Assembly: GCA_965226435.1 (NCBI GenBank)
Contig: CBDDCY010000011.1
Coordinates: forward strand, 682,001-746,000
DNA: 64,000 nt
Direction: 5' to 3'
From: UBA6623 sp965226435
Lineage (GTDB): Bacteria; Acidobacteriota; Terriglobia; Bryobacterales; UBA6623
The translations under genes and the position numbers were made by a program. The notes beneath the pieces are model-generated. The model saw only the letters and a list, made by a program, of their open reading frames with translations, ran no database searches and was not told where the DNA came from. Shown piece after piece: positions 53,655 through 61,897 of this stretch. How positions within the stretch are numbered: the stretch's first letter is position 1; every line of letters starts with the position of its first letter.

Positions 53655-54090
53655 AGTACGCTTCCGTGTATAGGGGTAGCGGTGCCGGGCGGTGTCGCGG
53701 CTCGCTTCTTTGCAACCCGCAGTAGTCCTTGATCTGACGGTTGTATAGGCTTGCATATTCATCGACCGTTCTTACTGGTGTTATCGAACCGAGCGCCAAA
53801 GCGCTTTAGTGATCGTCATTGTCGATGGAAAGGGCTACCGCCCCCTGTGCGGCAAGGCTTAACCCCTTGTGAGTGCGGGGTAGCGCGTTCTCGAAGCTTA
53901 CCCCACTGCTCCGACCGACTGAAACTCTTGGATCGAATGTCTTGGGCATACTGGAGGCAGTTGAAAGTGCCTTAGGGTTGGATCGCCAAGGAAGAAGAAC
54001 GGCCGCGGCGCGGCGGTTCGCGGGTGCGATTAGTATCCGTATTAGGAAGTAACGTGCAAGGGGAATTCTCGGAAGATTGGGCAGTTTGGT
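53655..54090. other. intergenic region, no gene recognised
   Basis: 436 bases. It has a GCGCCAAAGCGC mini-hairpin near 53792. I see no tRNA-like fold and no long frame with coding character. Confidence 0.4.
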
Positions 54091-54194
54091 TCAAGAACTC
54101 TCGTCGATGGTTGGCTTTGGCTTGGTTCGCGGGAGGCCGCGGAGGTTCGAATACTCGGCGGCTAAGAGACCCTGCTCGATTCGCGGCGGCGGTC

Positions 54195-54203
54195 CCCAGC
54201 GGT
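54195..54203. repeat. target-site duplication, left
   Basis: CCCAGCGGT, identical to 55618-55626 on the other side of the IS element. Confidence 0.9.
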
Positions 54204-55617
54204 GAGATATTGTCAAATGTTGTGGATGGGCGAGGTCAGGCGGCGTTTTCCTGAACCATCAATCCATCCTTGAAAACCTTTCCCTCTAAGACATGAACAA
54301 TCACTTCCGAACCGTTCAGGCGTCGCCAGTGGCGCTCGGCTTGGCGGGCCAGCATGAAGACCATCGTTAACGACGCTTCGCGGCTGCCACAACCCTTCGT
54401 TCGTCGCTGCCGCAAACGGACCGTCGCAAAGGTGGACTCGATCGGGTTCGTCGTCCGCAAGTGCCCCCAGTGCTCGGCCGGAAAGTCGTAGAAAGCCAGC
54501 AGCACTTGGCGGTCTTTTTCCAGGCACTCGACCGCTTTGGGAAACTTCTTCTCGTATAGGTTCTTGAAACGGTCCAGAGCGGCCTCCGCCGTCTGCCGAC
54601 TCTCGGCAAGATAGATGTCGCGCAGCGCCTGCTTGGCTTTGCCCTGCATGCTCTGCGGCAGCTTATTGAGCACGTTGGCCGTCTTGTGGAGCCAGCAGCG
54701 TTGCTCACCGGTCGCCGGATAGACTTTCCGCAGTGCCGCCCAAAACCCCATCGCTCCGTCGCCCACCGCCAACTTCGGCGGCAGCTCGAGCCCCTGCCGT
54801 TTCAAGTCCTCCAGCAACTCCTGCCACGACAGTTCGCTTTCGCGAAAGCCGTCGTGCACCGCCAGCAGTTGCTTGCGACCGTCTTCGAGTGCTCCCATCA
54901 CAACCAGCAAACACTGCCGTTCATCGTCCAGACGAACATTCGAGTAGATGCCATCGGCCCAAATGTAAACAAACCGCTGGCCGCTGAGGTCACGCTTTGA
55001 CCAAGCCTCGTACTCGCGGCGCCAGACGTCTTTGAGACGCACCACCGTCGTCGCCGACAGGCCCGGAGCGTCGGGCCCCAGCAAGGCCTCCAGCGCTTCG
55101 CTGAAATCGCCCGTCGAGATCCCTTTCAGGCACAACCAGGGGATCAACTCCTCCACACTCTTCGTGCGCCGCAGATACGGCGGCAGGATCTGGGAAGTGA
55201 AACGAAAGCGCCGGCCCTGCTCATCGACTCGGCGATCGTCGACCCGCGGCGCCTGGATCTTCAGCTGCCCCACGCCGCTGACGATGGTGCGCTCGCGGGC
55301 GTGACCGTTGCGCACCACCAGCCGCCGGCCGTCCTGGTCGACTTCGTGCTGATGCGTTTCGATGTAGGCGGTCACTTCGGCTTCCACGGCCTTGACGAGC
55401 ATCTGGCGCGCTCCTTGGCGCAGCACCTCATCCAAGGGCGAGCGTTCCTTTCCATCAATGACTTGGGGGTTGACTTGACTGCTGCTCTCAGCAGCTTCAC
55501 ACTGACTCATGGCGTATCCTCCTTGTTCCTTTCCAGAAAACGATTGAGTTGCTTCCTCAATCGTCAGGATACGCCGCCTCCCCTCAGAGGCTCATCCACA
55601 ACTTATGGTTATAGCTC
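54204..55617 (-). mobile_element. IS256-family insertion sequence, intact
   Basis: 1414 bases. Terminal inverted repeats of about 28 bases begin GAG and contain GTTGTGGATG: left 54204-54231, right outer end at 55617. Over the first 28 positions most bases agree. Flanked by a perfect 9-base duplication, and the transposase frame is complete, so insertion is recent. Confidence 0.92.
54236..55510 (-). CDS. IS256-family (Mutator-type) transposase
   Basis: 424 residues. N-terminal helical domain, then the DDE catalytic core: WADGIYSNVRL (first Asp), AVGDGAMGFWAALRKVYPATGEQRCWLHKTANVLNKLP (second Asp and the C-x2-H motif of the Mutator class), and TTNPIESTFATVRLRQRRTKG (catalytic Glu). Length and order are standard. 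It lies 5 bases from the left repeat region and about 107 bases from the right end. Confidence 0.95.
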   Translation of the reverse strand: MSQCEAAESSSQVNPQVIDGKERSPLDEVLRQGARQMLVKAVEAEVTAYIETHQHEVDQDGRRLVVRNGHARERTIVSGVGQLKIQAPRVDDRRVDEQGRRFRFTSQILPPYLRRTKSVEELIPWLCLKGISTGDFSEALEALLGPDAPGLSATTVVRLKDVWRREYEAWSKRDLSGQRFVYIWADGIYSNVRLDDERQCLLVVMGALEDGRKQLLAVHDGFRESELSWQELLEDLKRQGLELPPKLAVGDGAMGFWAALRKVYPATGEQRCWLHKTANVLNKLPQSMQGKAKQALRDIYLAESRQTAEAALDRFKNLYEKKFPKAVECLEKDRQVLLAFYDFPAEHWGHLRTTNPIESTFATVRLRQRRTKGCGSREASLTMVFMLARQAERHWRRLNGSEVIVHVLEGKVFKDGLMVQENAA

Positions 55618-55626
55618 CCCAGCGGT
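55618..55626. repeat. target-site duplication, right
   Basis: CCCAGCGGT, duplicate of 54195-54203. Together they date the IS insertion into the deaminase gene. Confidence 0.9.
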
Positions 55627-56133
55627 CGATTTCAGCCGCCTTTAGGATGGGGTAGGCCGATGTGGCGCCGCCGATTCCCGGACTCTCGACCGCGAAGACA
55701 ACTCGGGCGATGCGAGCCTCGCGGATCGCGTACGAACAGAGAAAACACGGTTCGTTGGTTGTGTAGAGCGTCGCTTGCCGCAGGCTCGTTCGGCTGACGG
55801 CCACTAAGGCATCCACCACGGCCAGAATCTCGGCGTGCGCGAATGGGTCGCTGCCCGCGGGAGACTGCTCCTCGGCCTTCGCCACAATCCGGTCGCCCAG
55901 CGTGATCACGCAACCCACCGCCGTATTGCCTGAGCGTTTTGCTGAAACGGCTAGGTCAATACACTGTCGCATCATTCGTTGATCGAAAGTTGTATCGTCC
56001 GGCATGGTTCGGTGCACCCTTCGAGGCGGGTGATGCAGTGATTCGCGTTCTTGCACCTCAGCTCGGTGAAGCGGGCTCAGTGTGGCGTTTCGTCCACGCC
56101 TCTGTTGCTACTGCTCGTGCTGAGAGAGGTGTG

Positions 56134-56394
56134 TCCCACATTGATGTCGCACACCCGTCTATCATGGCGCAACTGCCGGCTTCCTTAGGGACGAGAGGCT
56201 CGACGAGCGACTATACTACTCAGCGATGGCCGACTCCACGATCTCGCCGGAAATCTCCGCCGATTTTCCCTTCTCCCCGCACTTCGTGGACGTGGGCGGC
56301 TCGCGGATGCATTACGTCGACGAAGGCGAGGGTGACCCGATTCTGTTCCTGCATGGGAACCCGACCTCGTCCTACCTGTGGCGCAACATCATGG
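56134..56394 (+). repeat. partial duplication of the haloalkane dehalogenase locus
   Basis: About 260 bases, from TCCCACATTGATGTCGCACAC to GTGGCGCAACATCAT, matching 60801-61064 at roughly 94 percent by eye. It includes about 92 bases of upstream sequence and the first 55 or so codons. Confidence 0.9.
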
Positions 56395-56556
56395 CCAGTG
56401 GGGCCGGCGGCCGCGGCGGCTCGTTCAGGGGAGAAACTTGGTCGAAGGGAACGCCCGGACCGCGCCGCACGGCGGCGCGGCTCGGGTGGGTGAAAGTCCG
56501 ATCTATTCGTGGCAGTTGTGAATCTCCGGGTAGCGCGCAATTTGAAGTTTCAGGCT
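56226..56556 (+). pseudogene. haloalkane dehalogenase 5' fragment fused to an R1 repeat
   Basis: From the ATG at 56226 the frame reads as in the full dehalogenase (60893) through FLHGNPTSSYLWRNI, then enters R1 repeat sequence at about 56394 and runs on as repeat-encoded residues (GGSFRGETWSKG, TAARLGWVK) to the R1 end. The nucleophile Asp and all later catalytic residues are missing, so it cannot be an active enzyme. A fusion peptide of about 110 residues could still be made. Confidence 0.85.
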
Positions 56557-56558
56557 AA
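56395..56558 (+). repeat. R1 repeat, copy 4 (long form)
   Basis: About 164 bases, CCAGTGGGGCCGGCGG...GGGGAGAAACTTGGTCGAAGG, the CCGCGCCG/CGGCGCGG hairpin, GTCCGATCTATT, and terminal TTTGAAGTTTCAGGCTAA. The end holds the TAG stop (56555-56557) of the DUF1501 gene on the minus strand. Confidence 0.85.
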
Positions 56559-58000
56559 CTTAACAGTTTCGAGACGACATTTCCGGCGACATCGGTCAGG
56601 CGAAAGTCGCGGCCTTGGTGGCGATAGGTCAACTGCTTGTGATCGAAACCCAAGCAGTGCAGCATCGTGGCATGCAGATCGTGGACATGAATGCGGTCTT
56701 CGATCGCATGGAACCCGAAGTCGTCCGTCTTGCCGACGGTCTGCCCGCCTTGGATGCCGCCGCCCGCCATCCACATCGTGAAACCTTGCCGATGATGATC
56801 GCGGCCGCGGGTCCCCTCTTGGCCCGGCATGCGGTCTTCCGCCAGAGGCGTGCGCCCAAACTCACCGCCCCAAACGACCAATGTGTCATCGAGCAGCCCG
56901 CGTTGTTTGAGGTCCTTGAGCAATGCCGTTGTCGGACGGTCGATGATGTCACAGTTGTCTTGGACACCCTTGATCAGGTCGCTGTGGTGGTCCCAGCTGC
57001 CGTGAATCAGTTGTACGAACCGCACGCCGCGCTCGACCATCCGCCGCGCCAATAGGCAGTTCGTGGCGAAAGGCCGTGTCGGCTCTTCGTTCACGCCATA
57101 CATCTCGAGCGTCTTTGGAGACTCCTCGGAAAAGTCAAGCAGCTCGGGCGTAGCCATTTGCATGCGAAAGGCGAGTTCATACGAAGCGATACGCGAGGCG
57201 ATCTCCGCGTCCCTCACCCTCGAAAACCGCATCTCGTTCAGGTCCCGGACCGCGTCGAGTCGAGCCCGCTGCATCTGATTGCTCACGCCGGGGGGATTGG
57301 AAAGGTGCAACACGGCATCGCCTTGACCGCGGAACGGCACGCCCTGGAAGCTCGACGGCAGAAAGCCGCTGCCCCACAGACCGCTTCCCGCGTCGGCTCC
57401 CGCTCCCGAATTGAGAACGACGAAACCCGGCAGGTTCTCCGACTCGCTGCCCAACCCGTACATGACCCACGAACCCATCGACGGATGACCGACCAACGGC
57501 GTCCCCGTCACCATCTTCAGCTGGCCCGTGTGGTGATTAATCTGCTCGGTGTGCATCGACCGAATCATGCAGATGTCATCGGCGCAACTCGGCAGTTGTG
57601 TCCAATAGTCGGAAAACTCCATTCCCGATTCACCGTGGCGCGAGAAGGCGCGCGGACTGGCCCACAACTTCGCGCTCGGCTTGATGAAAGCGAAATCGCC
57701 GTCCTTGGTCGTCATCGAAGGGGGCAGGGTTTGTCCATCCCACTTCTTCATTTCCGGCTTGGGATCAAATAGATCCAATTGGCTCGGCGCGCCCGACATG
57801 AATAGAACAATGACGTTCCGTGCTGTCGCCGGGGCAGGCGGCGTTTTCGGCGCGAGCGGGTTCAGACTTGACGCGCCTTCAGCGGCCGCGGTCAATCGGT
57901 CCAAGTGCAGAAGTTGCGCCAGAGACATGGTCCCCACGCCGCAGGCGGTCTGGAGAAACCGCCTCCGATCTTGGACGTTCTGAAAGTCGCCGAAATTCAT
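56555..58000 (-). CDS. DUF1501 family protein
   Basis: 481 residues. Twin-arginine-like N-terminus (DRRRFLQTACGVGTMSLAQLL) suggests Tat export. The DUF1501 pattern of alkaline-phosphatase-like proteins is visible: FMSGAPSQLDLFDPKPE, MIRSMHTEQINHHTG, GLGSESENLPGFVVL, LVVWGGEFGRTPLAE and DLHATMLHCLGFDHKQLTYRHQGRDFRL. Function unproven; it always accompanies DUF1549/DUF1553 partners, as here, 3 bases downstream of one. Its stop codon coincides with the end of R1 copy 4. Confidence 0.9.
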   Translation of the reverse strand: MNFGDFQNVQDRRRFLQTACGVGTMSLAQLLHLDRLTAAAEGASSLNPLAPKTPPAPATARNVIVLFMSGAPSQLDLFDPKPEMKKWDGQTLPPSMTTKDGDFAFIKPSAKLWASPRAFSRHGESGMEFSDYWTQLPSCADDICMIRSMHTEQINHHTGQLKMVTGTPLVGHPSMGSWVMYGLGSESENLPGFVVLNSGAGADAGSGLWGSGFLPSSFQGVPFRGQGDAVLHLSNPPGVSNQMQRARLDAVRDLNEMRFSRVRDAEIASRIASYELAFRMQMATPELLDFSEESPKTLEMYGVNEEPTRPFATNCLLARRMVERGVRFVQLIHGSWDHHSDLIKGVQDNCDIIDRPTTALLKDLKQRGLLDDTLVVWGGEFGRTPLAEDRMPGQEGTRGRDHHRQGFTMWMAGGGIQGGQTVGKTDDFGFHAIEDRIHVHDLHATMLHCLGFDHKQLTYRHQGRDFRLTDVAGNVVSKLLS

Positions 58001-58003
58001 GCC

Positions 58004-60655
58004 TCAGCCTCTTGTAATGAACTCCTCCAGATTAAGCAAGACACTGCATACGCCGACCCACGCGGCCGCTTCAATCGGATCGACACCCGCCGGCCCGCCG
58101 GCGGGCGCCGACATGCTCTGATTCTCGGGCTGCTCGCGAAGCATCCGCTTTTGTTCACGGTAGTAGGCGAGCATGCGATCTCGTTCTTCGGGGCGCGGCG
58201 CACGGCCTAGAGACACTCGAAAGGCATAGTCGATCCGATCCCTAACGCTCCCTTGCTTTTCGCGGAGAACTCGCGCCGCCAGCCCTTGAGCCGCTTCAAA
58301 AAACACCGGGTCGTTGAGAAGCGTCAGCGCCTGCAGCGGCGTTGTTGAGCGCTCACGGCGGCAATTAGCCACGAGAGTGTTCGGCGCGTCAAAGGTCAAC
58401 AATTGGGGATACAGCAGGGTGCGCTGGCGAAAGATGTATAGTCCACGACGATACCTGTCGGCTCCGACACTCTCCGGCCATTGGATGAAGTCGCCAAAGC
58501 CCAGATCCGTCACACCGCCCGGCAGGGCCGGACGAATACTACGGCCGCCGATCCGCCGGTCCAGCAATCCGCTCACCGCCAGCGCCGTATCCCGAATCAT
58601 CTCCGCCGACAGACGCAGCCTGGACTGCCTGGCGAGCAACTGGTTGTTGGGGTCCCTGGTCTCGAGTTCCGGCCGCGTCCTCGAGGCTTGGCGGTAAGTG
58701 GTGGAAGTGACGATCCGTTTGTGCATTGCCTTCATGTCCCAGCCGCCATCCATGAACTCCACGGCCAGCCAATCCAACAATTCAGGATGGGAGGGCGCTT
58801 CGCCGCGAGCGCCAAAGCCCGCCGACGTGGTCACCAGTCCCAGGCCGAAGAACTCCTGCCACATTCGATTCACGGCCACTCGCGCGGTGAGCGGGTTTTC
58901 TCTCGCGACCAGCCAGCGGGCAAAGGCCAGCCGGTTGACCTTGTCTCCCTCGGGGAGGGGCGGCAAGAACGACGGCGTACCCGCCCGCACTTGCAGTCCG
59001 GGCGAGCGGAAGTCGCCTCGCAGCAAGATGTGGGTGTCGGGTGGGTTCGGGTTATCGCTGATCGCCTGGGCTTCGCTGAGCGCGGGGTAGTCGGCCTCGA
59101 GAGTCGCGAGCCGCTCCTTGAGTTCGTCCCAGCACAGTTCTTTGTAGCGTTGCTTGGGTGTGTAACGGCCGAAGACAAAGTTGACGAAGTAGCGCGTGAG
59201 ATTTTTCGCGTAACGTTGGGGGCGCTCGGCCCGTGGAATTCGCAGAATCTCTTCCCCGCCACTGAAGCGCGATTGGTGAATCCCGTCGACCTCGAAACGA
59301 AGCTCCTCGCAAACAACTTTCCACTGCAAGTCGATTGCCGGGTCGTCGGGGTTGAGGCAGGCGCGCAACACCTTGGCCTCCCACTCGGCTTGCCGCTCGT
59401 CCACCTTGTACTCGGCCATCAATGCCCGCCATTGGCGGTCGTAATCCTGTTTCCGTTCCAAGTATGGATCCGCCTCGCCCGGTAGTGGTGCAACGATATT
59501 GACCTCCGCGACTGTGTTGAAGAAGCTGTAGAGTTCGTAGTACTCCCGCTGTGTGAGAGGGTCGAACTTGTGGTCGTGGCAACGCGCGCAGCCGACCGTC
59601 AACCCCAGCCACACCGTGCCGACCGTGTTGGCGCGATCGAACACCTGCTCGACGCGATCCATCTCGAGCGGAAAACCGGATTCGCGGTTCGTCAACGTGT
59701 TGCGATGAAAGCCGGTGGCCACGTGTTGGTCGATCGTTGCATCGGGTAGCAGGTCACCGGCCAGTTGCTCGATCGTGAACTGATCGAACGGCATGTTCCG
59801 GTTGAGCGCGCCGATGACCCAATGCCGCCAGCGCCAAGCGGCGGGCCTCGTAAAGTCCGCCTGGTAGCCGTCGCTTTCACCAAAACGTGCCTGGTCCAAC
59901 CAATGCAGGGCCCATTTCTCTCCGTAATGCTCGGAGGCAAGCAGCCGATCCACCAAGCGCTCGTACGCGCCGGCTTGATCGTCGGCGAGAAACTGCTCTA
60001 GCTCCCGAGGAGTCGGCGGTAGGCCGGTCAGATCAAGACTGACCCGGCGGATCAACCGAGAGCGGTCCGCCGGCGGCGACGGACGGATGCCTTCCTGCTC
60101 GAGCTTCGCCAACACAAACGCATCGATGGGGTTTCGGACCCACTCTTGATTTCGCCATGAAGGAATCGCGGGCCTTTCGGGAGGGATGAAAGACCAATGT
60201 CGTTGCTTGATCCGGCCCCTCGGTTTCTCGGATGTTTGCTCGGACTGTTGGGCGCCTTGGGACTCCTCGGGCCAGCGGGCTCCCTGATCCACCCAGGCCC
60301 GCAACAGACCGATCCGCCGCGGGGTTAAGCGCTCGCCGCCCATCGGCATGACGCGGGCTTCGTCAAGTCCGGCCACCAGGTGAATCAGCAGGCTTTCGGC
60401 GCTCCGGCCGACCCGCACGGCGGGGCCCGCGTAGCCGCCTTTCAGCAACCCCGCGCGAGTGTCGAGCCGCAAGCCGGACATCTGCTGATCGGGCCCGTGG
60501 CAACCCTGGCACCGAGTCTCCAAAATCGGAGCGATGTCACGCGCGAAATCAACCTCCCCGGCGGCGGCGGGGGGCAGAGTCGGAGTTTGAGCAGGGGCCG
60601 TGCCGGCGGCGAAAAACAGCCCGATAAGCGGCGATATTTGGTTCCATCTGCTCAT
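58004..60655 (-). CDS. secreted planctomycete-type cytochrome c protein with DUF1549 and DUF1553
   Basis: 883 residues from the ATG at 60655, which starts a signal peptide ending PAQT; the upstream extension is rejected. A planctomycete-type haem domain has CQGCH (C49-H53). Then DUF1549 (RLIRRVSLDLTGLPPTPRELEQFL...DQFTIEQLAGDLLPDAT) with CARCHDHKFDP, and DUF1553 (ENPLTARVAVNRMWQEFFGLGLV...RERSTTPLQALTLLND). Upstream partner of the DUF1501 gene in one transcript. Confidence 0.9.
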   Translation of the reverse strand: MSRWNQISPLIGLFFAAGTAPAQTPTLPPAAAGEVDFARDIAPILETRCQGCHGPDQQMSGLRLDTRAGLLKGGYAGPAVRVGRSAESLLIHLVAGLDEARVMPMGGERLTPRRIGLLRAWVDQGARWPEESQGAQQSEQTSEKPRGRIKQRHWSFIPPERPAIPSWRNQEWVRNPIDAFVLAKLEQEGIRPSPPADRSRLIRRVSLDLTGLPPTPRELEQFLADDQAGAYERLVDRLLASEHYGEKWALHWLDQARFGESDGYQADFTRPAAWRWRHWVIGALNRNMPFDQFTIEQLAGDLLPDATIDQHVATGFHRNTLTNRESGFPLEMDRVEQVFDRANTVGTVWLGLTVGCARCHDHKFDPLTQREYYELYSFFNTVAEVNIVAPLPGEADPYLERKQDYDRQWRALMAEYKVDERQAEWEAKVLRACLNPDDPAIDLQWKVVCEELRFEVDGIHQSRFSGGEEILRIPRAERPQRYAKNLTRYFVNFVFGRYTPKQRYKELCWDELKERLATLEADYPALSEAQAISDNPNPPDTHILLRGDFRSPGLQVRAGTPSFLPPLPEGDKVNRLAFARWLVARENPLTARVAVNRMWQEFFGLGLVTTSAGFGARGEAPSHPELLDWLAVEFMDGGWDMKAMHKRIVTSTTYRQASRTRPELETRDPNNQLLARQSRLRLSAEMIRDTALAVSGLLDRRIGGRSIRPALPGGVTDLGFGDFIQWPESVGADRYRRGLYIFRQRTLLYPQLLTFDAPNTLVANCRRERSTTPLQALTLLNDPVFFEAAQGLAARVLREKQGSVRDRIDYAFRVSLGRAPRPEERDRMLAYYREQKRMLREQPENQSMSAPAGGPAGVDPIEAAAWVGVCSVLLNLEEFITRG

Positions 60656-60800
60656 GGCGAGAAGCTTGGCCCCCTGTATTGTACTGAAGCCGCGGGCTAA
60701 ATTCCGGGGCCCTGCCGGGGCCGCTGAGCGTCCGCTGCCCCTCGGTACGAGACGGTTTCGATTGCAAGAGCCTTTTCCGGCGCCCACGACCCGCCAATTC

Positions 60801-61064
60801 TCCCACATTGATGTCGCACACCCGTTTATCTTGGCGCAACTGCCGGCTTCCTTTGGGACGAGAGGTTCGACGAGAGACTATACTACTCAGCGATGGTCGA
60901 CGACGACTCCACGATCTCCGCCGAAATCTCCGCCGATTTTCCCTTCTCCCCGAACTTCGTGGACGTGGGCGGCTCGCGGATGCATTACGTCGACGAAGGC
61001 GAGGGTGACCCGATTCTGTTCCTGCACGGGAACCCGACCTCGTCCTACCTGTGGCGCAACATCA
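60801..61064 (+). repeat. source region of the dehalogenase partial duplication
   Basis: Matches 56134-56394; beyond 61064 the sequence continues into the intact gene, so this is the parental copy. Confidence 0.85.
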
Positions 61065-61795
61065 TCCCCCACACGGCGCCGTTGGGCCGCTGCCTCGCGC
61101 CTGATTTGATAGGCATGGGGAAGTCCGACAAACCCGACATCGACTACGGCTTTTTCGACCACGTGAAATACATCGAAGGGTTCATCGAAGCACTGGGGTT
61201 GAAGAACATTACGTTGGTCGTCCACGACTGGGGCTCGGCGTTGGGGTTCCACTATGCCCGGCGCCATGAAGGCAACGTCAAGGGGTTGGCCTTCATGGAA
61301 GCGATTCTGGGGCCGGTTCGAAGTTGGGACGAAATGCACCGTGATTTTCAGGCGATGTTCAAGAAGTTCCGAACACCCGACGTCGGCCGGCAAATGATCG
61401 TCGACCAAAATTTCTTCGTCGAAAAGGTGCTCCCCGGGTCGATTGTCCGCAAAATGACCGACGAGGAAATGAACCACTATCGCGAGCCCTTCCTCGACCC
61501 GCCCAGCCGCAAGCCGGTGTGGCGCTGGCCCAACGAGATTCCGATCGAAGGCGAGCCGGCGGATGTGGTCGAGGCCGCGGCGAGTTACAAAGCTTGGATG
61601 AAGGAAACCGAGCTGCCGAAGATTCTCTTTTACGCTCAACCGGGCGCGTTGATCCGCGAACCCGCCGTGGAATGGTGTCGCGGCCGGATGAAGAACCTCA
61701 CTGTGGTCGACATCGGCCCCGGGGTTCACTTCGTGCAGGAAGACAATCCGCGCGGAATTGGCGAAGGCTTGGCCGAGTGGTATCAGAAGCTTTAA
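60893..61795 (+). CDS. haloalkane dehalogenase, HLD-II type
   Basis: 300 residues, alpha/beta-hydrolase fold. The pentad aligns with DhaA by position and spacing: N47 in HGNP (halide binding), nucleophile D112 and W113 in VVHDWGSALG, acid E136 in FMEAILGP, and base H279 in GPGVHFVQEDNP. It would hydrolyse carbon-halogen bonds of haloalkanes in the cytoplasm. Transcribed divergently from the DUF1549 gene. A truncated relative lies at 56226. Confidence 0.93.
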   Translation: MVDDDSTISAEISADFPFSPNFVDVGGSRMHYVDEGEGDPILFLHGNPTSSYLWRNIIPHTAPLGRCLAPDLIGMGKSDKPDIDYGFFDHVKYIEGFIEALGLKNITLVVHDWGSALGFHYARRHEGNVKGLAFMEAILGPVRSWDEMHRDFQAMFKKFRTPDVGRQMIVDQNFFVEKVLPGSIVRKMTDEEMNHYREPFLDPPSRKPVWRWPNEIPIEGEPADVVEAAASYKAWMKETELPKILFYAQPGALIREPAVEWCRGRMKNLTVVDIGPGVHFVQEDNPRGIGEGLAEWYQKL

Positions 61796-61897
61796 GGGTG
61801 TGATCCGGCTTCGGAAACCGCCGACCTGGCAACAGGTTGTTCCGCTACGCGGAGCCCTCTTCGGTTGGGCCCGTCGCTTGCGCTCTGGGCTCTGTTG

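Larger units (their letters stand above)
54091..56005 (-). pseudogene. nucleoside/CMP-type deaminase gene split by an IS256-family element
   Basis: The 5' part (56005 to 55618) encodes the zinc sites FAHAEIL and PCFLC of the cytidine/guanine deaminase superfamily. The 3' part (54194 to 54091) lies beyond the element. Joining them with one copy of the 9-base target duplication restores an uninterrupted 163-residue frame in which KAAEIDRWG continues PPPRIEQGLLAAEYSNL to a TGA at 54091-54093, a plausible family C-terminus. As it stands the frame ends inside the element (55592) after 137 residues, so the product may be inactive or partly active. Confidence 0.88.

Noticed and set aside
53791..53910. 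Possible tRNA or small structured RNA
   Set aside because: Short hairpins can be drawn but no cloverleaf, T-loop sequence or CCA end is visible.
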